Assembly: GCA_011055475.1 (NCBI GenBank) | Contig: DSDH01000252.1 | Coordinates: 1 to 11,240, forward strand | Direction: 5' to 3' | Origin: Phycisphaerales bacterium | Lineage (GTDB): Bacteria; Planctomycetota; Phycisphaerae; Sedimentisphaerales; Anaerohalosphaeraceae | DNA: 11,240 bases | Part shown: positions 5,857 through 11,240 of the stretch, one piece after another | Position numbering within the stretch: the first letter of the stretch is position 1 | How the letters are laid out: each line of letters begins with the position of its first letter | Translations under genes and position numbers: made by a program | The notes under the pieces: generated by a model | What the model saw: only the letters and a program-made list of their open reading frames with translations | What the model was told of the DNA's origin: nothing | Database searches by the model: none

Positions 5857-7653
5857 ATGCGCATAGACGGTGCGCGGTACCGACCGTGGCACCTGATCAC
5901 TCTGTTGCTGTGTCTGCTGCCCGCTGGCGCCGCGGCGGCCGTGGATGCCTCGGCAGACCGCCAGCGAATCGGTGCGCAGATGGAGGTTCTGCCCGATCCC
6001 GAGCGCAGGCTGGATTTCGCGGCCATGGGGCGCGAGGAGGTGGCCGGTCGCTTCGCGCCGCTGGCCTCGAACGTACCGAGCTTCGGCTTCGCCAACGCGG
6101 CCGTCTGGCTGCGTTTCGACCTGCACAACGAGACCGGGCAGCCGCTCGAGCGCCTGCTCGTCGTCGAGTGTTCCTGGCTCGACGCGTTGACGCTGTGGGT
6201 GGAGACGCCGGACGGACGCGTGAGCCGGCAGCACTTTGGCGACACCCTGCCCTATGCCGAGCGCGTCTACGACCATCCCCTGCCCGTGTTCCGTCTCACT
6301 GTGCCGCCGGGGACGAGCCGGGTAACGCTGCGGGCCGAGGCGCGCGACCCGCTGCTGGTGCCCGTCGACCTCTGGGAGCCGGAGGCCTTCGCGCGTCACG
6401 ACCGCTGGACCTCGTTCTATTACGGGATCTTCTACGGCGCCATCGCCATCATGGCGGTGTACAACTTCTTTCTCTTCCTGTTCCTGCGCGACCGGCCGTA
6501 CCTCTACTACGTGCTGTATCTCGCGGCCTTCCTGGCCATGAACCTCACCTACAACGGTTTCACTTACGCGCTGCTGTGGCGCGAGTCGCCGGAGTGGGTC
6601 AACTGGTTGCACCCGATCACGATCTACCTGTTCCAGATCACCGGCGTGCTGTTCGCCATTCACTTCCTGGGTACACGCACCCGCAATCCGGGGCTGCATC
6701 GTTTCCTCCTGGCTCTTCTCGTGGTGCTGGTGGCAGCCCTGCTGGGCTCGGGCCTCGTCGGGGGGTACTACGCCCACGTCTCCCTGTCGATCGCCCTGGT
6801 CGTGACCTATACGCTGACCGTGGTGGTGGCGGGCCTGCTGTCCTGGTGCCGGGGCAACCGCGCTGCACGCTTTTTCATCATCGGCAGCCTTTCCTCGCTG
6901 GTGGGTGCAAGCATCACCGCCCTGGTGGTCGCGGGCGTGCTGCCCTACCACTTCGCGACCTTTCGCGCGGTGGAGTTCGGCATGATGCTGGACGTGACCC
7001 TGCTCGCGATGGCGCTGGCGGATCGCTACAACCTTATGCGCCAGGAGCGCGACCTGGTGGAGGCACGCTACCGCGATTCGTTGGCGCAGACCAAGCAGAC
7101 ACTGGAGCGGGAAGTCGCCGAGCGTACGCGAGAACTGCGTGAGGCCAAGGAACGCGCCGAGAATCTCGCGCGTACCGACGAGCTGACCGGTATCAACAAC
7201 CGCCGTGCCTTCTACGATTGCGGCATGCGCGAAGTCGAGGTCGCCCAGCGGCATGGTCATTCCATATCGCTGCTGATGCTCGATCTCGATCACTTCAAGA
7301 CGATCAACGACGACCATGGCCACGCCGCGGGCGACGCGCTGCTGGTGGCCGTGAGCGACATCATCCGGCAGGGCGTGCGCGGGACGGATATCCTCGGCCG
7401 CATCGGTGGCGAGGAGTTCGCCATCGTCCTGCCGCATACCCGGCTCGACGCCGCCCGGGAACTGGCGGAAAAGCTCCGGCGCCGGATCGCCGAGTGGAAA
7501 CTGCCCTATGACGGGGTGCAGCTCGCGGTCACGGCGAGTATCGGCGTCGCCGAGCGCAGGGATGGCGAACACCTGGATGCCCTCATCTCGCGGGCCGATG
7601 GTGCCCTGTATACTGCCAAGCGTGAGGGGCGTAACCGTGTGGTCTGTGCGTGA
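5857..7653 (+). CDS. 7TMR-DISM sensor diguanylate cyclase (putative)
   Basis: A 598-residue membrane receptor predicted to couple a periplasmic signal to cyclic di-GMP synthesis. The order is: a signal peptide ending near residue 27 ('LPAGAAAA'); a periplasmic 7TMR-DISM extracellular 2 domain at about 40-180, a carbohydrate-binding-like beta fold; a seven-helix 7TMR-DISM membrane module at about 185-393, starting 'WTSFYYGIFYGA'; a coiled-coil linker at about 393-438, rich in Glu, Arg and Lys; and a GGDEF domain at 440-598. The active loop is GGEEF at 517-521. Arg508 and Asp511 form RxxD exactly five residues before it, so the allosteric inhibitory site is intact. The ATG at 5857 follows a purine-rich stretch (GGAAGAAGAG); the ATG at 5852 hits a stop after four codons. 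The ligand cannot be told from the sequence. It is divergent from another GGDEF gene. Confidence 0.94.
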   Translation: MRIDGARYRPWHLITLLLCLLPAGAAAAVDASADRQRIGAQMEVLPDPERRLDFAAMGREEVAGRFAPLASNVPSFGFANAAVWLRFDLHNETGQPLERLLVVECSWLDALTLWVETPDGRVSRQHFGDTLPYAERVYDHPLPVFRLTVPPGTSRVTLRAEARDPLLVPVDLWEPEAFARHDRWTSFYYGIFYGAIAIMAVYNFFLFLFLRDRPYLYYVLYLAAFLAMNLTYNGFTYALLWRESPEWVNWLHPITIYLFQITGVLFAIHFLGTRTRNPGLHRFLLALLVVLVAALLGSGLVGGYYAHVSLSIALVVTYTLTVVVAGLLSWCRGNRAARFFIIGSLSSLVGASITALVVAGVLPYHFATFRAVEFGMMLDVTLLAMALADRYNLMRQERDLVEARYRDSLAQTKQTLEREVAERTRELREAKERAENLARTDELTGINNRRAFYDCGMREVEVAQRHGHSISLLMLDLDHFKTINDDHGHAAGDALLVAVSDIIRQGVRGTDILGRIGGEEFAIVLPHTRLDAARELAEKLRRRIAEWKLPYDGVQLAVTASIGVAERRDGEHLDALISRADGALYTAKREGRNRVVCA

Positions 7654-7834
7654 ACTTGTCGCCAGCGGCGGCATGGACAATGCTACAGGGAATGTCTGGT
7701 TAGTTCGTGATCCCAGCGACGTCCGCCATCCGGGGGCAGGAAAATAGTGGACCGCCGCATGCGCCGGGGTGACGGAAGGTGAGTTAATCAGCGCTTCCTT
7801 AGATGATGTCGATCAGCTACCGAGGAGAAAACCC

Positions 7835-8305
7835 ATGCTTGAAGTCAATCAGCCGGCCCCCGGCTTCGCCGCCCTCAACGCAGCGGGCCAGACCCTCTCG
7901 CTGGCGGACTTTCGCGGCCGCCAGGCGGTGGTGCTGTACTTCTACCCCAGGGACGATACGCCGGGCTGCACCATCGAGGCCAACCAGTTCACCGCGCTGG
8001 CGGACGAGTTCGCCGCCGCCGATGCCGTCGTCATCGGCGTGAGCAGGGACTCCTGCGAGAGCCACCGGGCCTTCGTCGACAAGTTCGGCCTCAAGGTCGA
8101 GCTGCTGGCCGATACCGGCGGCAAGCTGTGCGAGGCCTATGGCGTCTGGCAGGAGAAGGAAAAAGACGGCGTGAAGAAGATGGGCATCGTGCGTTCCACC
8201 TTCGTCATCGACCGTGACGGCCGACTCGTCCACGTGGAATACGGTGTCAGTCCGGAGGGACATGCCCAGGCCATGCTCGAAAAGGTGCAGACCCTCCAGC
8301 CGTGA
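7835..8305 (+). CDS. bcp: Thioredoxin-dependent thiol peroxidase, Bcp/PrxQ family
   Basis: Reduces hydrogen peroxide and organic hydroperoxides in the cytoplasm using a reactive cysteine. It has 156 residues, the standard length. The peroxidatic Cys45 lies in the diagnostic 'YPRDDTPGCT'. The thioredoxin-fold core follows with 'VVIGVSRDS', then 'STFVIDRDGRLVHVEYGV'. The start ATG at 7835 has GAGGAG at 7822-7827, seven bases away; the frame is open further upstream, but that extension is not family-like. The resolving cysteine of E. coli Bcp (position 50) is Asn here. The alternative alpha-3 position used by Xanthomonas-type PrxQ appears to be Val81. Cys74 and Cys99 remain. The enzyme may be 1-Cys or use Cys74. 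It is 181 bp after the GGDEF gene; I see no strong promoter there. Confidence 0.96.
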   Translation: MLEVNQPAPGFAALNAAGQTLSLADFRGRQAVVLYFYPRDDTPGCTIEANQFTALADEFAAADAVVIGVSRDSCESHRAFVDKFGLKVELLADTGGKLCEAYGVWQEKEKDGVKKMGIVRSTFVIDRDGRLVHVEYGVSPEGHAQAMLEKVQTLQP

Positions 8306-8317
8306 TCTCGCAGCAGG

Positions 8318-8367
8318 CTGGCCCCGCACATTTCCCGTCATTCCCGCGAAAGCGGGAATCTGGCCCC
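8318..8367. repeat. Dispersed 'ATTCCCGC-GAAA-GCGGGAAT' palindromic element with flanking 8-bp direct repeats
   Basis: ATTCCCGC (8340-8347), GAAA (8348-8351) and GCGGGAAT (8352-8359) make a perfect 8-bp hairpin inside 'CGTCATTCCCGCGAAAGCG'. It fits the ATTCCC-N8-GGGAAT consensus of neisserial dRS3, and similar units occur in many proteobacterial genomes. Its translation gives the well-known spurious peptides 'IPAFAGMT' and 'FPRKRES'. CTGGCCCC occurs immediately after the palindrome (8360-8367) and again at 8318-8325, flanking a 34-bp unit. It lies 35 bp after the bcp stop and has no T tract. Confidence 0.85.
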
Positions 8368-8667
8368 CGGTACTGGATCGAGTCCGGCAGCGGTCTTGCA
8401 AAAGCTGGCCGGGTCAGGCCAGGGAACTCAGCGACCAGCGACGGGCCGTCTCCAGGCGAGGGGCGCTGTCTTGATACATCGGCCAGCGGCCCCTTGACGA
8501 CCCCATCGTTCCAGCACTGACCTGCTTCGCACGCCAGCCGCGCGCGCTATCCATGAGCCGCCTGGTGCGTCGATACGCTCAGGCTGCCGGACGGCACATG
8601 AATCGTGTGGTTTATCGTCAACCCGCAGATTGCGACCTACACTCGGGGGATGCCGATTCCTGGTGCC
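8368..8667. other. Intergenic spacer without a recognisable gene
   Basis: This is the rest of the 376-bp gap between bcp and the DUF302 gene. Open frames here are short, overlap one another, lack SD sites and look like nothing known. No tRNA fold or clear hairpin with a T tract was seen. TACACT at 8638-8643 could be a weak -10 for the DUF302 gene, but no good -35 stands at the right distance. TTGACG at 8494-8499 has no matching -10. Confidence 0.6.
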
Positions 8668-8681
8668 GGAGGTGATTCCCC

Positions 8682-9194
8682 GTGAGACATTTCCTCGCCG
8701 CTTCGATTCTTCTGTCACTCCTGCTGGTACTCACGCCGATCCACGCTGGCGCGCAGGAGCCCGCGCCGGTACAGGCCTTCGATATCTCCCAGACCGTGGT
8801 CAAGATGCCGTTGGCCGATGGCGTTTCGGCAGATGATGCCATCGACGCGCTGCGCTCGCGTGCGGTGCAGTACAACATGAAGCTGGTCGCCCACCAGCCA
8901 TTGTCCAGCGAGCTCCAGGCCCGCGGTATCGACTCCGGCCGCCTTGAGATCTTCCAGTTCTGCAACCCGGAAGACGCCTACCGCATGGTCCTGCACAACC
9001 CCATCTTCGCGGCGTACATGCCCTGTCGCATTGCACTGGTCGAAGAGCAGGGCGGACAGATATCCCTGATGATGATCGATCTCGATATGCTGATCGACAA
9101 CACCGAGCTGCCGCCGGATCTCAAGGAGATCGCCACGCGTATCAACCATACCTTGCTGTCGATGATGAAGGCGGCGGCGGCCGGCGAATTCTGA
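8682..9194 (+). CDS. Secreted DUF302 domain protein
   Basis: A 170-residue protein with an N-terminal signal peptide (basic start, hydrophobic core 'SILLSLLLVLTP', likely cleavage after 'HAGA' at about residue 24), so it should be periplasmic. The remainder is a DUF302 domain: the helix 'DDAIDALRSRAVQYNMKLV', the core 'EIFQFCNPEDAYRM', 'YMPCRIALVEEQGG' and 'LMMIDLDMLI'. DUF302 proteins have an alpha/beta fold and no established biochemical function. Cys94 and Cys115 sit in the two most conserved segments, so a disulfide or ligand role is conceivable. The start is the GTG at 8682, set by GGAGGTGA at 8668-8675 with six bases of spacing, an almost perfect ribosome-binding site. It stands alone: 376 bp from bcp and 168 bp from the next gene. 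Confidence 0.92.
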   Translation: MRHFLAASILLSLLLVLTPIHAGAQEPAPVQAFDISQTVVKMPLADGVSADDAIDALRSRAVQYNMKLVAHQPLSSELQARGIDSGRLEIFQFCNPEDAYRMVLHNPIFAAYMPCRIALVEEQGGQISLMMIDLDMLIDNTELPPDLKEIATRINHTLLSMMKAAAAGEF

Positions 9195-9362
9195 GTGGCC
9201 AAGGCCGCGTGCAGATCGTGGTTTCTTGCACGGGGCGTGGCGGCCCGTATGGTGAATGACGCGTGCTGACGTGAGCCGGCCGTGTTGACGAACGCCAACG
9301 TGTTCGGCGCCGCCGGTGCGCTTGATGGTGAATCAGAACTGATCAACCATGGAGGAGACGTC

Positions 9363-9680
9363 ATGAAAGCATTTGCAGGTGATACCGAAGCACGAGGCAT
9401 TCTGGCCACCTCCCGTCCCTTGCCCCAGGATCCGAAAGCCGAGCACGTGGTGCTCTGGAGGGCCTTCCGCAACGAGGACCAGGCCGTCGAGTACTCACGC
9501 CATATCCTTCTCGGGTCGGGTCAGCGTGTCATCGGCGGGTGCAATCGCGACGACGTGGGCTGGTATTGCTGGCTGGGTGTGGAAGTGGATGACCTGGAGA
9601 AATGGGGAAACTCGCGGGCCATCCAGCTCTGCGACCCGTTCGACCCGGAGGACCCGCGAGGTCAGCGTAACATGCTCTGA
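9363..9680 (+). CDS. Small hypothetical protein, 105 residues, no family recognised
   Basis: I do not recognise this family. The ATG at 9363 has GGAGGAG at 9351-9357 with five bases of spacing, so translation is well supported; the same frame is open to a GTG at 9282 without an SD. The product is soluble, with no signal peptide or membrane segment, and acidic. Visible features are 'VLWRAFRNEDQAVEYSRHIL' (a strand-helix pattern), 'GGCNRDDVGWYCWLGVEVDD' with Cys60 and Cys69 around aromatic residues, and an acidic proline-rich end 'LCDPFDPEDPRGQ' with Cys90. The compact strand-helix-strand pattern could be a small ferredoxin-like or stress-responsive A/B barrel (Dabb)-like fold, but this is a guess. 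It lies between the DUF302 gene and a flavoprotein gene, with spacers of 168 and 120 bp, so an operon is uncertain. Confidence 0.8.
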   Translation: MKAFAGDTEARGILATSRPLPQDPKAEHVVLWRAFRNEDQAVEYSRHILLGSGQRVIGGCNRDDVGWYCWLGVEVDDLEKWGNSRAIQLCDPFDPEDPRGQRNML

Positions 9681-9800
9681 TCCCGTTCGGGCCCGCCCTG
9701 TCCGGCCGCCGCGCAGGGCTTGCCGGGAACAGATCGGCTGCATGTGCCATCATCATTCCAGCCGGGCGGCAGTGCATGCCGCCGCATCAGTGGGGACGCC

Positions 9801-11210
9801 ATGTCACGGGAAGTCGAGGTTGCCATCATCGGTGCCGGCAGTGCCGGCCTCTATGCGCTGTCGCAGGTGCGGCGTCACACCGGGAGCTACCTGCTGTTCG
9901 ATGGCGGCACGCTCGGCACCACCTGCGCCCGCGTCGGCTGCATGCCGTCCAAGGTGCTTATCCAGGTCGCCGACGACTTTCACCGCCGGCATCACCACGC
10001 GGCGATGGGCATCGCCGGGGGCGCGGACCTGCGCGTGCGCGGCGCGGAGGTGCTCGCCCACCTGCGTCGGCTGCGCGATGGTTTCGTCGAGGGTGTGCTC
10101 GGTTCGGGCCGCTTCTACCAGGGCGAACACTTCGTGCCGGCGAACGTGCGCTTCGTCGATACCCACACGCTGGAAACCGCCGACGGCGAGCGCGTCCAGG
10201 CGCGGCGCATCGTCATCGCCACCGGGTCGCGGCCCGTCGTGCCCGCGCCGTGGCGCGACCTCGGCGAGCGCCTGCTCACCACCGACACGCTGTTCGAGCT
10301 CGAGGACCTGCCCGCCTCCGTGGCGGTGATCGGCCTGGGAGCGGTCGGGCTCGAGGTCGGCCAGGCGCTCGCGCGGCTGGGCGTGCGCGTGACCGGCGTC
10401 GACCAGCTGACGCGTATCGGCGGCCTCGACGACGAGGCCGTGAACGCCACCGCCCTCGAGGTGATCGGCGAGGAGTTCCCGCTCTGGCTCGGCACTGGTG
10501 CCGACGTCCAGCGAACGACCGACGGCCGGCTCGCGGTGTCCGCCGGCCACCATGACACCACGGTCGATGCAGTCGTCGCGAGCCTCGGTCGGCGCCCGAA
10601 CCTGGATGCACTCGATCTGCCGGCAGCTGGGGTGGGGCTCGATGAGCGGGGGCACCCGGCCTATGACCCGCATACCCTGCGTATCGAGAATAGCGACATC
10701 TACATCGCCGGCGACTGCAACGCCGAACGCCCGTTGCTGCACGAGGCGGCCTTCGAGGGCCGCGTGGCGGGCTACAACGCGGTGCGTGACGAACCGATGG
10801 CCTTCCGCCGTCAGGTGCCGATCGCCATCACCTTCTGCAGCCCCAACATCGCGACGGTCGGTACGCGCTTCTCGTCACTGGCCGCGGAGGCCATCGTCAT
10901 CGGCGAGAGCCCGCTCGACGGGTCGGGTCGTGCCCGCATCATCGGCGAGCCGCGCGGCCTGATCCGTGTCTACGCGGAGAAAGCCACGGGTCGCGTCCTC
11001 GGTGCCACGCTGTTCGCCCCGCAGGCCGAACACCTCGCCCACCTGCTCGCGTGGAGCATCGACGCTGAGCAGACCGTCGCCGACCTGCTCGCCCGGCCCT
11101 TCTATCACCCCACGCTCGAAGAGGCACTGCAGGACGCACTCGCGCATGCCGCGAAACAGGTCAATACGCCGGCGCAGGACTGGCCGACCGGCCTGCGCCC
11201 GCTGGATTGA
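9801..11210 (+). CDS. Dihydrolipoyl dehydrogenase-like pyridine nucleotide-disulfide oxidoreductase
   Basis: A 469-residue FAD enzyme of the class I disulfide reductase family. The FAD Rossmann motif is 'IIGAGSAGL' (GAGSAG at 11-16). The redox disulfide is Cys42/Cys47 in 'CARVGCMPSK'. The second dinucleotide site is GLGAVG at 178-183, with Asp201 ending the second strand, which favours NADH over NADPH. The second FAD motif is 'IYIAGDCNA'. The dimerisation domain ends in the catalytic pair His436/Glu441 in 'YHPTLEEAL'. This matches an Lpd-like branch ('TTCARVGCMPSK') seen in gammaproteobacteria. Its substrate is uncertain: no E1, E2 or glycine-cleavage gene is adjacent, so it may not serve a 2-oxoacid dehydrogenase. 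The start at 9801 places the FAD motif at the usual distance; the SD (GGGG) is weak. The frame is open to 9720, but that extension is not family-like. Confidence 0.92.
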   Translation: MSREVEVAIIGAGSAGLYALSQVRRHTGSYLLFDGGTLGTTCARVGCMPSKVLIQVADDFHRRHHHAAMGIAGGADLRVRGAEVLAHLRRLRDGFVEGVLGSGRFYQGEHFVPANVRFVDTHTLETADGERVQARRIVIATGSRPVVPAPWRDLGERLLTTDTLFELEDLPASVAVIGLGAVGLEVGQALARLGVRVTGVDQLTRIGGLDDEAVNATALEVIGEEFPLWLGTGADVQRTTDGRLAVSAGHHDTTVDAVVASLGRRPNLDALDLPAAGVGLDERGHPAYDPHTLRIENSDIYIAGDCNAERPLLHEAAFEGRVAGYNAVRDEPMAFRRQVPIAITFCSPNIATVGTRFSSLAAEAIVIGESPLDGSGRARIIGEPRGLIRVYAEKATGRVLGATLFAPQAEHLAHLLAWSIDAEQTVADLLARPFYHPTLEEALQDALAHAAKQVNTPAQDWPTGLRPLD

Positions 11211-11240
11211 CCCGCGGTACACACAGGCGCCATGCACGCA

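Noticed and set aside
5694..6245. Extension of the leftward GGDEF gene to an ATG at 6245, giving 588 residues
   Set aside because: The extra N-terminal part lies antisense to the rightward GGDEF gene, is Ser/Arg/Pro-rich with no domain character, and the GTG at 5693 has a proper SD and begins a membrane segment.
5779..7680. Long 633-codon leftward open frame
   Set aside because: It is antisense to the well-supported 7TMR-DISM cyclase, is full of His, Gln and Arg from GC-rich shadow coding, and has no recognisable domain.
8302..8520. Short frames in the bcp-DUF302 gap containing 'FPRKRES' or 'IPAFAGMT'
   Set aside because: These peptides are the known translation artefacts of the dispersed palindrome, not genes.
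9201..9236. CGTGCA/TGCACG inverted repeat after the DUF302 gene as a terminator
   Set aside because: Only six pairs with a 13-base loop and no T tract follow; too weak to call.
9685..9720. GCCCTG/CAGGGC inverted repeat after the 105-residue gene as a terminator
   Set aside because: The stem is short, the loop long, and there is no T tract.

Overview
The window is a piece of a GC-rich, gene-dense bacterial chromosome. It looks gammaproteobacterial: protein families and codon use fit, Shine-Dalgarno (SD) sites are strong, and there is a copy of the 'ATTCCCGC-GAAA-GCGGGAAT' palindrome that is scattered through many proteobacterial genomes. A free-living, possibly chemolithotrophic or sulfur-cycling member of the Chromatiales/Ectothiorhodospiraceae type is plausible, but no marker gene fixes this. 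I see no phage, insertion sequence, CRISPR array, tRNA or rRNA.

Left part (1-3945): the 3' portion of a TRAP-transporter large permease gene (dctM type) is followed after 42 bp by glcB (malate synthase G). This is probably one operon linking uptake of a small organic acid to the glyoxylate branch. The ribosome-rescue hydrolase gene arfB converges on glcB with only 12 bp between the two stop codons.

Middle part (3946-7653): a 67-residue DUF2892 membrane protein gene has a striking AT-rich 20-bp palindrome at its promoter and ends in a textbook intrinsic terminator. Two membrane-bound GGDEF proteins (putative diguanylate cyclases) follow, divergently transcribed from a 163-bp region. The leftward one has a plain multi-span membrane domain, no product-inhibition RxxD site and a basic insertion encoded by a perfect 10-bp hairpin. 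The rightward one has a 7TMR-DISM sensor and an intact RxxD site.

Right part (7654-11240): four rightward genes with a partly redox theme and long spacers. They are bcp/prxQ peroxiredoxin (both usual resolving-cysteine positions substituted), a secreted DUF302 protein, an unrecognised 105-residue protein, and a class I pyridine nucleotide-disulfide oxidoreductase resembling dihydrolipoyl dehydrogenase but not next to E1/E2 genes. A 376-bp gap between bcp and the DUF302 gene carries the palindromic repeat.

Most of the window is ordinary housekeeping and signalling content. I found no clear new multi-gene system. The best leads are the putative operator ahead of the DUF2892 gene, the hairpin-encoded insertion in one cyclase, the altered cysteine patterns in bcp and glcB, and the small orphan gene at 9363.
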